Shown one piece after another: positions 51,593-59,463 of a DNA stretch of 64,000 nt (position 1 is its first letter; each line of letters begins with the position of its first letter). The notes beneath the pieces were generated by a model, which was not told the origin of the DNA, searched no databases, and saw only the letters and a program-made list of their open reading frames with translations. Location of the stretch: positions 20,083-84,082 of the forward strand of contig JAHBXC010000007.1 in NCBI GenBank assembly GCA_019636675.1, in the 5' to 3' direction. This DNA is from Phycisphaeraceae bacterium. Its GTDB lineage: Bacteria > Planctomycetota > Phycisphaerae > Phycisphaerales > UBA1924. Position numbers and translations under genes: made by a program.

Positions 51593-52201
51593 TCACTCGG
51601 CGGCGGGCGCCGCCTCGGCGCCGGCGGGGGCGCGATCCTCGCGACGCCCACGACCGCCGCGACCGCGACGACCCTGCTCGCCGGGCATGATCATGTTGCC
51701 CTCGTCGTCGACCTCGACCTCAACCTTGTCGTCGACGGCGATGTCGCGGTCGGCGACGACCTTGACGATGACCTCGGCCTCGAGGTCGCGGTCGAGCTTG
51801 ACCAGGACGTGGTGCGACTCGATGCGCTTGATGGTCTGCGAGAGGCGGATGTCGCGCGCCTTGACCGCGAAGCCCTTGGCGACGAGCGCCTCGGCGATGT
51901 CCTGCTGCGTGACCGAGCCGTACAGCAGGCCCTGGTCGTTGCAGGAGCGCTTGAGCTCGACCTCGATGCCCTCGAGCTTCTCGATCGTCTGCTCGCGCTG
52001 CAGGCGCATCTCGCGCTGCATGCGCTCGGCGTCGGCGCGCTTGGCGGCGAGGGCCTTCACCTTGTCGTCGCTGGGCTCGGTGGCCAGGCCCATCGGAAGG
52101 AGATAGTTGCGCGCGTACCCGGCGCGGACCTTCACGACGTCGCCCACGATGCCGAGGTTGTCGACCGATTCGGTCAGGAGGAGCTGGATGTCTTTGGCCA
52201 T
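51593..52201 (-). CDS. rplI: 50S ribosomal protein L9
   Basis: A 202-residue L9. The N-terminal domain reads IQLLLTESVDNLGIVGDVVKVRAGYARNYLLP, the long connecting helix is AKRADAERMQREMRLQREQ, and the C-terminal rRNA-binding domain has LLYGSVTQQDIAEAL. A ~40-residue Arg/Gly- and Ala-rich tail is added. Last gene of rpsF-ssb-rplI; rpsR, usually between ssb and rplI, is missing. Confidence 0.96.
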   Translation of the reverse strand: MAKDIQLLLTESVDNLGIVGDVVKVRAGYARNYLLPMGLATEPSDDKVKALAAKRADAERMQREMRLQREQTIEKLEGIEVELKRSCNDQGLLYGSVTQQDIAEALVAKGFAVKARDIRLSQTIKRIESHHVLVKLDRDLEAEVIVKVVADRDIAVDDKVEVEVDDEGNMIMPGEQGRRGRGGRGRREDRAPAGAEAAPAAE

Positions 52202-52321
52202 GTGACCCGTTGTCCTTTCGTCAGTCAGGAAAGTGAGGAGCGCGACGGTCGCGCCCCAGCGTGTGAACCCCCGGGATGTCTGAGTCGTGCCCCGAGCGGG
52301 GCGAGCGTGATCTTTGGCGCG

Positions 52322-52813
52322 TCAGAAGGGGATGTCGTCCTCGTCGATGGGCTCGTAGCCGCCCGACGACCCGGAGTGGCCGCCACCGCCGCCTTGGCCC
52401 GACGCCGGGGCGCGCCCGCCGCCCGAGCGGGAGTAGACCTGGCCCCCTCCCGTGCCTCCCCCGCCGCCCTCGTCTCCCCCTCGGGAGTCGACGAACTGGA
52501 AGTTCTCGATGATGACCTTGAGCTTGGAGCGGTTCCCGCCGTCCTTGTCCTGCCACTGGTCGAGGCGAAGGCGCCCCTCGATGAACACGGGACGCCCCTT
52601 GGCGAGGTACTGGGCCATCACCTCGGCGGTGCGCCCCCACGCCTCGCAGTCGACGAAGGTGACTTCTTCGCGCTGCTGCCCGTCCTGGGTCTTGAAGCGT
52701 CGGTTGACGGCGAGCCCGATGTTGGCGACCGACCCCCCTCCGGGGAGCTGGCGGACCTCCACGTCTCGCGTGAGGTTGCCCATCAGGAGGACCTTGTTGA
52801 AATTCCCGGCCAT
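52322..52813 (-). CDS. ssb: Single-stranded DNA-binding protein
   Basis: A 163-residue SSB. The OB fold starts NFNKVLLMGNLTRDVEVRQL and holds FVDCEAWGRTAEVMAQYL. A Gly-rich linker with tyrosine follows, ending in the acidic tip DEDDIPF that recruits repair partners. Located between rpsF and rplI, the common bacterial position. Confidence 0.97.
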   Translation of the reverse strand: MAGNFNKVLLMGNLTRDVEVRQLPGGGSVANIGLAVNRRFKTQDGQQREEVTFVDCEAWGRTAEVMAQYLAKGRPVFIEGRLRLDQWQDKDGGNRSKLKVIIENFQFVDSRGGDEGGGGGTGGGQVYSRSGGGRAPASGQGGGGGHSGSSGGYEPIDEDDIPF

Positions 52814-52942
52814 GGCGCAGGGCTCCGACTAAAGGGTGCGCGTGTGACAGTTCGTGCCGCGCAAGTCTACACGACAAATCCGACCATTGCCCGAACAGGG
52901 CGTCGGGGGCCGGAGGGGGGATGACGAGGGGTCGCCCCGGGG

Positions 52943-53398
52943 TCAATCTTCCTCGTCGAAGTCCTCGTCGTCCGCGACGCCGGCCGGGACGGTGTCGTCC
53001 TCGTCCTCGTCCTCGTCGATCTGGGCGGCGCGGGTGGCGCGCAGGCGCGCCTCGTCGGCGAGGGCCTGTCGCTCGTCGGCGCTCTGCATCTCTTCGAGGG
53101 TGAGGTGATCGGCGCGCAGGAACATGGCGCGGAGGATCTGCTCGGAGAGGTTGCAGGTGTTCTCGATCTTGATGAGGGCGGAGGTCGGCGCCTCGAAGTA
53201 GGCGAGGATGTACACGCCGCGCTTCTGCTTGTCGATCTCGTAGGCGAGACGGCGCTCGTCCCACTTCTTCATCGCGATGATGGTCGCGCCGGCGTTCTCC
53301 ATCGTCTCGCGGATGTGCTGGACGGCCTCGGCGAAGTTCGCCGCGACCTGCTGGCTGATGAGGAACATTCCCTCGTAGTGGCGCTTGATCTGCGTCAT
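52943..53398 (-). CDS. rpsF: 30S ribosomal protein S6
   Basis: A 151-residue S6. The core runs YEGMFLISQQVAANFAEAVQ, then KKWDERRLAYEIDKQKRGVYILAYF. The C-terminal ~35 residues are strongly acidic (DEDEDEDDTVPA, DEDFDEED), as in several S6 proteins. First gene of the S6-SSB-L9 set, 105 nt after pth. Confidence 0.97.
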   Translation of the reverse strand: MTQIKRHYEGMFLISQQVAANFAEAVQHIRETMENAGATIIAMKKWDERRLAYEIDKQKRGVYILAYFEAPTSALIKIENTCNLSEQILRAMFLRADHLTLEEMQSADERQALADEARLRATRAAQIDEDEDEDDTVPAGVADDEDFDEED

Positions 53399-53503
53399 GG
53401 CTCTACCTCGATCTTCTCGCGCGTGGTGCGCGATGTGTGGTGGTCTGCTCGTTCGTCGAACGCGTCGCGAGGGAGACGCCCTCGCCGCGTGGATCTGTCT
53501 CGT

Positions 53504-54169
53504 TCACGACCCGCGCGTCTCGTCGCGGGCCTCGCTCTCCGCCCCGGCGTTCGCGCCGGGGCCCTTCTTCCTGTCCGGCTTCTCGCGGGCTTTCTCGCCC
53601 GCTTTGCCGTTGAACCTGTTCATCGCCGCGACTGGGCCTTCCCTGGCCCACAGCTCCGCGGAGTCGGCCGCCTGCTCGAGCGCCGGGGCCAGCGTCGCGA
53701 GCTGCTCCGGCGTGAACCTGCCCAGCACCCAGTCGTGCTGCGCGATGAACGCGGGGGCCGGATCGATCCCGATGCGGCATCTCGCGTAGGCGTTCCCGCC
53801 CAGGCGTCGCTCGATGTCCGCGAGCCCGTTGTGCCCGCCCGCCGAGCCCGACGCCCGGATGCGGATCGTCCCGCACGGGATCGCGACGTCGTCGGTGAGC
53901 ACGAACACGTCGCTCCACGGGTCCATCTTGAAGAAGCGAACCGCTTCCGCGACGGACTGGCCCGACAGGTTCATGTAGGTCGTGGGCTTCATGAGCAGCG
54001 CCTTCTCGCCCGACACCTGCGCGTCCCAGGTCATGGCCTGGAACCGCGCCTTCATCGTCGTCGCCGGCGCGTGCCTCGTGATCAGCCGGTCGAGAGCGAG
54101 CCAGCCCGCGTTGTGGCGCGTCTGCTCGTACTCCCGACCCGGGTTGCCCAGGCCCACGATCAGTTTCAC
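53504..54169 (-). CDS. pth: Peptidyl-tRNA hydrolase
   Basis: A 221-residue enzyme that recycles peptidyl-tRNA. It has LIVGLGNPGREYEQTRHNAGW with the catalytic His, KPTTYMNLSGQSV, and SAGGHNGL. A ~30-residue charged tail follows. GTG at 54169 overlaps the stop of the L25 gene (GTGA), a common arrangement of rplY-pth. Confidence 0.96.
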   Translation of the reverse strand: MKLIVGLGNPGREYEQTRHNAGWLALDRLITRHAPATTMKARFQAMTWDAQVSGEKALLMKPTTYMNLSGQSVAEAVRFFKMDPWSDVFVLTDDVAIPCGTIRIRASGSAGGHNGLADIERRLGGNAYARCRIGIDPAPAFIAQHDWVLGRFTPEQLATLAPALEQAADSAELWAREGPVAAMNRFNGKAGEKAREKPDRKKGPGANAGAESEARDETRGS

Positions 54170-54825
54170 GCCTTGTCCGCCTCCTCGCCCTTCTTCTCGC
54201 CGATGCGCTCGGGCGCGCCGGCCTCGCCGGCGCCGGCGCCGGCCGCCTCGCCGACGGCGACTTCCTCTTCCTTGGTCTCGTGGATCGTCGCGAGGACCAT
54301 GTCCTTGTCGCTCAGCAGCTCGACGCCCGAGGGCAGCGCGATGTCGCCGGCGTGGAGCGAGTGGCCAACGTCCAGCGACGACACATCGAGGCGGAGCTCG
54401 TCGGGCAGCGTCGCGACCGTGCAGCGGACCTCGACCTCGGTGTGGGGGTGCAGCAGGACCGCGTTGCCGCGGCTGAGGCCGACCGCGTCGCCCACGAGGC
54501 GGACATGGACCGAGACCTCGACCTGCTCGTTGAGGTCGACCAGCGCGAAGTCGGCGTGGATGATGCGCGTGCCGAGGTAGTCGAACTGCAGGTCGCGCAC
54601 GAGCACGGTCTGCTCGCCCTTCTCGCCCTCGATGTTGATGCCGAAGACCTTCTCGCCCTTCTCGAGGTGCTTGATGGTCTCCTTGGCGTCGACGTAGAGC
54701 GCGAGGGGCTCGTGCCCGTGCCCGTAGACGACGACGGGCAGGCCGCCGGCGCTGCGCACGCGCTGGGCGTACTTCGATCCGACCTTCTCGCGACGCTTCG
54801 CGTCGAGCGTGTATGACTTCTGCAT
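54166..54825 (-). CDS. rplY: 50S ribosomal protein L25 (CTC/TL5 type)
   Basis: A 219-residue L25 of the long TL5/CTC form. The 5S rRNA-binding domain runs RREKVGSKYAQRVRSAGGLPVVVYGHG, and the C-terminal beta domain holds VEVRCTVATLPDELRLDVSSLDVG. The tail is Ala/Glu-rich. Overlaps pth by 4 nt. Confidence 0.95.
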   Translation of the reverse strand: MQKSYTLDAKRREKVGSKYAQRVRSAGGLPVVVYGHGHEPLALYVDAKETIKHLEKGEKVFGINIEGEKGEQTVLVRDLQFDYLGTRIIHADFALVDLNEQVEVSVHVRLVGDAVGLSRGNAVLLHPHTEVEVRCTVATLPDELRLDVSSLDVGHSLHAGDIALPSGVELLSDKDMVLATIHETKEEEVAVGEAAGAGAGEAGAPERIGEKKGEEADKA

Positions 54826-54879
54826 GGTGATGATCCTCTCGGGGTGGTTCTTGGGTGCGGTGTGTTCGTGGGCGTCGGG

Positions 54880-55863
54880 TCAGCGCTTCGTGCCGCCGCT
54901 GCGTCGGAACAGGGCGCTGACGGACATGTTGTGGTGGATGCGGTGTATGGCTTCGCCCAGCAGCTTGCCGACGCAGAGCTCGACGAGCTTGGGACGGATG
55001 GGGTCGAGCCGGGCGGCGCCGGGGATGGTGTTGCTGACGATGACGCGATCGATCGGCGCTTCGGCGAGGCGCTGCGTCGCGAGGCCGGCGAGCACGCCGT
55101 GCGTCGCGCCGACCCAGACCTTGGCGGCGCCGCGCTCGCGCACGAGACGCGCCGCCTCGCAGACGGTCCCGCCGGTGGAGATCATGTCGTCCATCATCAG
55201 GACGGTCTTGCCCTCGACGCTGCCGATGAGGTTCTTGATCGAGACGGTCGACCCGCTGGTCCGCCGCTTGTCGACGATGGCGAGGTCGCCGTTGAGCAGG
55301 TTCGCGTAGGTATTGGCGACCTTGACATTGCCGACGTCGGGGCTGACGAGCACGAGGTCGCCCAGCTCCTCGCGCACCGAGTCGAAGTACTCGACGAAGA
55401 CGGGCGACGCGGAGAGGTGGTCGACGGGCAGGTCGAAGAAGCCCTGGATCTGGGCCGCGTGCAGCTCGATCGCGAGAACGCGGTCGGCGCCGGCCTTGGT
55501 GATGAGGTTGGCGACGAGCTTGGCGGTGATGGGCGTGCGCCCCTCGTCCTTGCGGTCCTGGCGCGCGTAGCCGAAGTACGGGATGACCGCGGTGATGCGC
55601 GACGCGCTGGCGCGCTTCAGCGAGTCCATGAAGATGAGCAGTTCGACGAGGTTCTCGTTGACCGGCGCGCAGGTGCTGAGCACGACGAAGCAGTCGCGCC
55701 CTCGCACGTCCTCCTCGACGCGCACGATCAGCTCGCCGTCGGGGAACGCCTCGGTCGACGCGTGCCCGAGGGGCAGGTCGATCGCCTCGCACACGCGCTG
55801 CGCGAGTTCTTTGCTGTTGCGCCCGGCGAAGATCTTGAGACTGTTGGCGTCGCTCTTGCTCAC
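54880..55863 (-). CDS. prs: Ribose-phosphate pyrophosphokinase
   Basis: A 327-residue PRPP synthase. FAGRNSKELAQRVCEAI begins the core, YFGYARQDRKDEGR is the ATP flexible loop, ELHAAQIQGFFDLPVDHL is the metal site, and VLMMDDMISTGGTV is the PRPP-binding loop. GTG at 55863 overlaps the glmU stop (GTGA). Supplies PRPP for nucleotides, His and Trp. Confidence 0.96.
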   Translation of the reverse strand: MSKSDANSLKIFAGRNSKELAQRVCEAIDLPLGHASTEAFPDGELIVRVEEDVRGRDCFVVLSTCAPVNENLVELLIFMDSLKRASASRITAVIPYFGYARQDRKDEGRTPITAKLVANLITKAGADRVLAIELHAAQIQGFFDLPVDHLSASPVFVEYFDSVREELGDLVLVSPDVGNVKVANTYANLLNGDLAIVDKRRTSGSTVSIKNLIGSVEGKTVLMMDDMISTGGTVCEAARLVRERGAAKVWVGATHGVLAGLATQRLAEAPIDRVIVSNTIPGAARLDPIRPKLVELCVGKLLGEAIHRIHHNMSVSALFRRSGGTKR

Positions 55864-56672
55864 GCGCGTGCGCCCTCCGGCTTCGCGAGTCGCGTGCGGA
55901 GGATCGCGTCGACCTCCGCCAGCTGCTCGGGGGTGTTGATGCTCAGCACGTCCTGGGGGGGCATCGCGTCGACGACCTCGACGACGCGCCCCTCGTCGCG
56001 CAGCATCCCGGGGATGTCGGTCAGGTAGTACTCGCCCTTCGCGTTGTCGTTGCGCAGGCGCGGCAGCGACGCGACCAGCAGGTGCGCGTCGAAGCAGTAG
56101 ATGCTCGGGTTGATCTCGCGGATCGCGCGCTGCGCGTCCGTCGCGTCCTTGTCCTCGACGATCGCCGCGAACCGACCGCTCGCGTCGCGAACGATGCGCC
56201 CGTAGCCGGCCGGGTCCTCGACGACGCTGGTGGCGATGGTGGCGGCGGCGCGCGTCGCGCGGTGCTTCTCGAGCACCTTGGCGAGCGTCGAGGCGCGCAC
56301 CAGCGGGCCGTCCCCGGCGAGGACGACGACCTCGCCGTCGACCAGGCGCAGATGGTCGAGCGCGCACTGAACAGCGTGGCCCGTGCCGTGCTGCTCGAGT
56401 TGTTCGGAATACAGGATGTCGTCCTGGCCCTCGAAGACCTCGCGCACGACCTCCTGCTTGTGCCCCACGACCAGCACGACGCGCGTGAAGCCAGCGTCGC
56501 GGCAGGCGTCGACCACCCAGGCGACCATCGGGCGCGACGCGACCGGGTGCACGACCTTGGGCAGGTCGGACTTCATGCGCGTGCCCTTGCCGGCGGCGAG
56601 GACGACGGCGACCGGGCCTCGCACGCGAGCGCCGGGGGAGGACGGACCGGATGTCGAAGAGGGGCTGGGCAT
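55860..56672 (-). CDS. glmU: GlmU-like nucleotidyltransferase, uridyltransferase domain only
   Basis: A 270-residue enzyme with the GlmU N-terminal signature VVLAAGKGTRMKSDLPKVVH and the UDP/sugar-binding segments EQHGTGHAVQCAL, VLAGDGPLVR and GYGRIVRD. It makes UDP-GlcNAc from GlcNAc-1-phosphate and UTP. The C-terminal left-handed beta-helix acetyltransferase half of bifunctional GlmU (~450 residues) is absent; the stop is sharp and coupled to prs, so this is not a frameshift within the window. Another protein must acetylate glucosamine-1-phosphate. Confidence 0.88.
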   Translation of the reverse strand: MPSPSSTSGPSSPGARVRGPVAVVLAAGKGTRMKSDLPKVVHPVASRPMVAWVVDACRDAGFTRVVLVVGHKQEVVREVFEGQDDILYSEQLEQHGTGHAVQCALDHLRLVDGEVVVLAGDGPLVRASTLAKVLEKHRATRAAATIATSVVEDPAGYGRIVRDASGRFAAIVEDKDATDAQRAIREINPSIYCFDAHLLVASLPRLRNDNAKGEYYLTDIPGMLRDEGRVVEVVDAMPPQDVLSINTPEQLAEVDAILRTRLAKPEGARA

Positions 56673-56724
56673 CGTTCGGACGCCCGCACGCGTCGCCCTC
56701 GCTGCGTGAGCGAAGGCGAAGAAA

Positions 56725-56795
56725 CTGGCCCGCTAGGATTCGAACCTAGACTGTCAGGACCAAAACCCGATGTGCTACCGTTACACCACGGGCCA
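56725..56795 (-). tRNA. tRNA-Gln (anticodon TTG)
   Basis: The minus strand folds as a cloverleaf. The acceptor TGGCCCG pairs with CGGGCCA, with discriminator G. The anticodon stem TCGGG/CCTGA encloses TTTTGGT, giving TTG, and the T-loop is GTTCGAATC. Immediately upstream of the glmU operon on the same strand. Confidence 0.95.
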
Positions 56796-57150
56796 AAGCG
56801 TGCGGGAGGACTCCTCTCGCTGTTGGCCGGCCGTTGCCCTTCGCTCCGAGCGAGGACGCCGTCCGACGCAGGACCACTCAACTCGCTTCAGGACAGGCAC
56901 TTGCGTGCCAGCCATCGGCGTCAGTCGCGCGGCGAGCGTCGAACGAGTGGGTCCGAAGACCATCCCCGCCCAATCGGGCCGCGGCCGCCTGTCCCGAAGC
57001 CGGACCACCCTCGCTGCCGCTGGGGGTGTGTGGCCCGTGCCCGCGCCTCAAGTCGTCGCGGGCGGCTTCCTTTCGTGGGAAGGCCGGGGAGTGTAGAGGG
57101 GGGGATGGGGGAGTCAACGGGGCACGGGGGAAGCCGGGCGACCCTTGGGA
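56796..57150. other. Intergenic gap with no gene seen
   Basis: This 355-nt stretch between tRNA-Gln and the AAA ATPase gene shows no convincing coding frame, repeat or clear terminator. Confidence 0.5.
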
Positions 57151-58344
57151 TCACTCGTTCTTCCAGTCCTCTCCCGGCATGATCCGTTTCATGAACTCGT
57201 CGAACAGCGGTACGGTAAACGCGGTGTCGCCGTGGCTCGGGCTCCACACCATGCCCTTCTCGATGAGCTTACTGCGGGTCGGCGCAAGCGAAGTGACATC
57301 TCTCTTCACTGCTTCCGCGATCTCACCGGACCGATGCGGTCCGGGTCCGAGCTCCGCCATCGCGCGGAGATACCGCTTCTCCGAGGGAGTCAGGCGATCG
57401 AAGCGCACGCGGAAGAAACTCTCGTCGAGGGCGGCTATCGCAAACGCGGACGCCGTTGTCACGTCGCGGTCGGTGATGGGCGACCTGGGCGCCGTGTCCC
57501 AGACATGCTTGCCCCACTCCTGCAGAAAGTACGGGTAACCATGGGTCTCGCGGATAATTCGTGCGAGGGCCTCTCGCTCGAATCGAACATCGTGTTGCGC
57601 CGCCGGCTTCTCGATTGCTTCCCGCGCCGCGTCTGGTGGGAGCGGACCAATCTCAGGAAAGTTGAAGAGGCGCTCGGCGTATGACTTGGCTCGACCCATC
57701 CTCCCTCGCAGCTGCGGCAAACCGGCCCCGACGAGCACTATGGGCAGTTGACGCTGCGCGACACGGTGCAGGGCCGTAATGAGCGCGGCCAGCTCGTCCT
57801 CTTCCACGTACTGCAACTCGTCGATAAAGATCGCGAGCGCAGTGCCGGCCTTGCTCGCGGCCTGTCCAACAACCTCGAGCAGCGCCTGCAGGTCGAGTTC
57901 GAGATCTCCATTATCCGCGAGACCGAGCTCCGGCTCGAAATCGATCCCTACCTCGATATCGCCGTACTTCACCTTCAGGGCGCGAGCAAAGCCCGCCAAC
58001 GCTCTCAGCGCCCGAACCGCGAGCTCTTTCGCGTGTTCATTCCTTGAAAGTTGCAGGAGCGCAAGCCGCAGTTGTGGCGCAAGGATCGCAGGCAGCGATC
58101 TGCTTTCCGGAGCCTCGATCCAGATGGTCTGGAGCCGTAACCCTTCTGCCGTTCTCCGGATCCGATCCAGCAACACCGTCTTGCCCACGCCCCTGAGACC
58201 GATCAGCAGCACGCTCTTCGTCTGCCGGCGGGCCTGGACCCGCTGAAGCGCCGTGGACATCTCACGCAGGAGGTCGTCACGCCCGGCAAGCTCGGGTGGA
58301 GGCGAACCAGCCCCTGGGGCATAGGGATTGAGGATGGGATCCAT
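57151..58344 (-). CDS. AAA+ ATPase with winged-helix-like C-terminus
   Basis: A 397-residue STAND-like/Orc-like ATPase. It opens DPILNPYAPGAGSPPPELAGRDD, a start I recall in a widespread family. Walker A is GLRGVGKTVLL (near 49-59), Walker B is LAIFIDELQYVEEDEL and a sensor I region has LPIVLVGAGLPQL. The C-terminal third (LTPSEKRYLRAMAELGPGPHRSGEIAEAVKRDV) is winged-helix-like. Base composition is slightly lower in GC than neighbours. The promoter region holds two inverted repeats. The function is unknown; DNA-related switching or defence is possible. Confidence 0.82.
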   Translation of the reverse strand: MDPILNPYAPGAGSPPPELAGRDDLLREMSTALQRVQARRQTKSVLLIGLRGVGKTVLLDRIRRTAEGLRLQTIWIEAPESRSLPAILAPQLRLALLQLSRNEHAKELAVRALRALAGFARALKVKYGDIEVGIDFEPELGLADNGDLELDLQALLEVVGQAASKAGTALAIFIDELQYVEEDELAALITALHRVAQRQLPIVLVGAGLPQLRGRMGRAKSYAERLFNFPEIGPLPPDAAREAIEKPAAQHDVRFEREALARIIRETHGYPYFLQEWGKHVWDTAPRSPITDRDVTTASAFAIAALDESFFRVRFDRLTPSEKRYLRAMAELGPGPHRSGEIAEAVKRDVTSLAPTRSKLIEKGMVWSPSHGDTAFTVPLFDEFMKRIMPGEDWKNE

Positions 58345-58351
58345 CGATCTA

Positions 58352-58401
58352 TTATGGCGACCTTAGGAGATTTAGCAATACGCCATAAGTTTGCGAAACT
58401 T
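58352..58401. promoter_or_regulatory. Two overlapping inverted repeats before the AAA ATPase gene
   Basis: TTATGGCG (58352-58359) is complementary to CGCCATAA (58381-58388), spaced 21 nt. Directly adjoining is AAGTTT-GCG-AAACTT (58387-58401), a perfect 6-bp dyad. The patch is AT-rich and lies 8 nt upstream of the start codon at 58344, a position where a bound repressor would block transcription. Confidence 0.55.
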
Positions 58402-58441
58402 TGCCTAACTCGCCGGAAGTTATCGGACGCGACAGGGCCGC

Positions 58442-59443
58442 TTAGGCCCCATCGCTCGTCGCGTCATCGTCATCGGAATCGAGACAATGATCCGGCAGCA
58501 CGGGGTCTCCCTCCCGCACCGCCGCCTCCGACGCGATGTCGTAGCAGGTCGCCAGCAGCCCCACCAGAGGGAACTTCCCCTTCGCGAAGGGGGTCGGGCC
58601 AAGGCGGCGCAGCAGCGGGTGGGTCACCTCGGCCTTGCGAGGGGTCATGTCGATCTCGTCGAGCCCGTCGGGCTCGGCCCAGAACTGGTCGAGGTCCGAA
58701 TCGAGCGACGGCGCGTTGGCCGGGACGCCCGGGGGCGTGCGAGGGGCGTACGCCGGCGCGAACCCGCGGGCCGCGCGCGTCGCCGCCCGGCGCTGGCGCA
58801 GGCGCTCGATGAACTCGCCCGAGGGCAGCCCGCGCAGCGTGAAGATCAGGAACGGGTCCTCGCTCAGGCGCTCGGCCGCGATGAACCCCGCCACGCAGGA
58901 ATGGATGCACCACCCCGTCGCCGACGAGGCCGGGTCCTTGCACGAGCAGCGCGGCGAGAAGTCCTCGCTCGTCTTCGGGAACAGCGACACGCCGACCTGC
59001 CCGAACACCTCTTCGATCTCTTCGGGCATCTCGCGCGCCATCAGGCGCGCCGAGTGCGTCGCCGAGTCGTTGACCGCCGAGACGATGCGCTCCCACTGCT
59101 CGGGCGTGAACCGCGTCAGGGGGATCGACACGCGATGGGGACGGACCTCCAGACCCTGGATGCTCGCGACGATCTCTCCCGCTTCGAAGGTCAGCGAGCG
59201 CGTCTGACCCCGGATCGCCCAGGCGAGCGCCTTGATCGTCGTCTCCGACTCGGCGCTGGCGTGCATGAACCCGAGCACGCGCCGCCCTGCCCAGTGATCG
59301 ACCCGCGGCGCCTCCTTGCCGTGCAGCTTCACCCCGCCGCGAACCGTGCGAGGGACCGTGGGCAGGGGCCTCTGCGGAGGACCGCCCGGCGTGTTGTTCG
59401 CCGCGTTGTAGGTGTTTCCGGCCTGGGCGCCTTGCTGGGTCAT
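58442..59443 (-). CDS. SWIM zinc-finger protein, partner of the SNF2 helicase
   Basis: A 333-residue protein with one SWIM motif, CSCKDPASSATGWCIHSCVAGF (about residues 164-185), of the C-x-C-xn-C-x-H form. The N-terminal part includes RRVLGFMHASAESETTIKALAWAIRGQ, and the C-terminal third is charged and Pro/Ala-rich, ending in SDDDDATSDGA. The adjacent gene 21 nt upstream encodes an SNF2-type ATPase, the same pair found in many actinobacteria and other phyla. The SWIM domain is expected to bind DNA or protein. Confidence 0.88.
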   Translation of the reverse strand: MTQQGAQAGNTYNAANNTPGGPPQRPLPTVPRTVRGGVKLHGKEAPRVDHWAGRRVLGFMHASAESETTIKALAWAIRGQTRSLTFEAGEIVASIQGLEVRPHRVSIPLTRFTPEQWERIVSAVNDSATHSARLMAREMPEEIEEVFGQVGVSLFPKTSEDFSPRCSCKDPASSATGWCIHSCVAGFIAAERLSEDPFLIFTLRGLPSGEFIERLRQRRAATRAARGFAPAYAPRTPPGVPANAPSLDSDLDQFWAEPDGLDEIDMTPRKAEVTHPLLRRLGPTPFAKGKFPLVGLLATCYDIASEAAVREGDPVLPDHCLDSDDDDATSDGA

Positions 59444-59463
59444 GCGTGCCTTGATCCTTGGCG

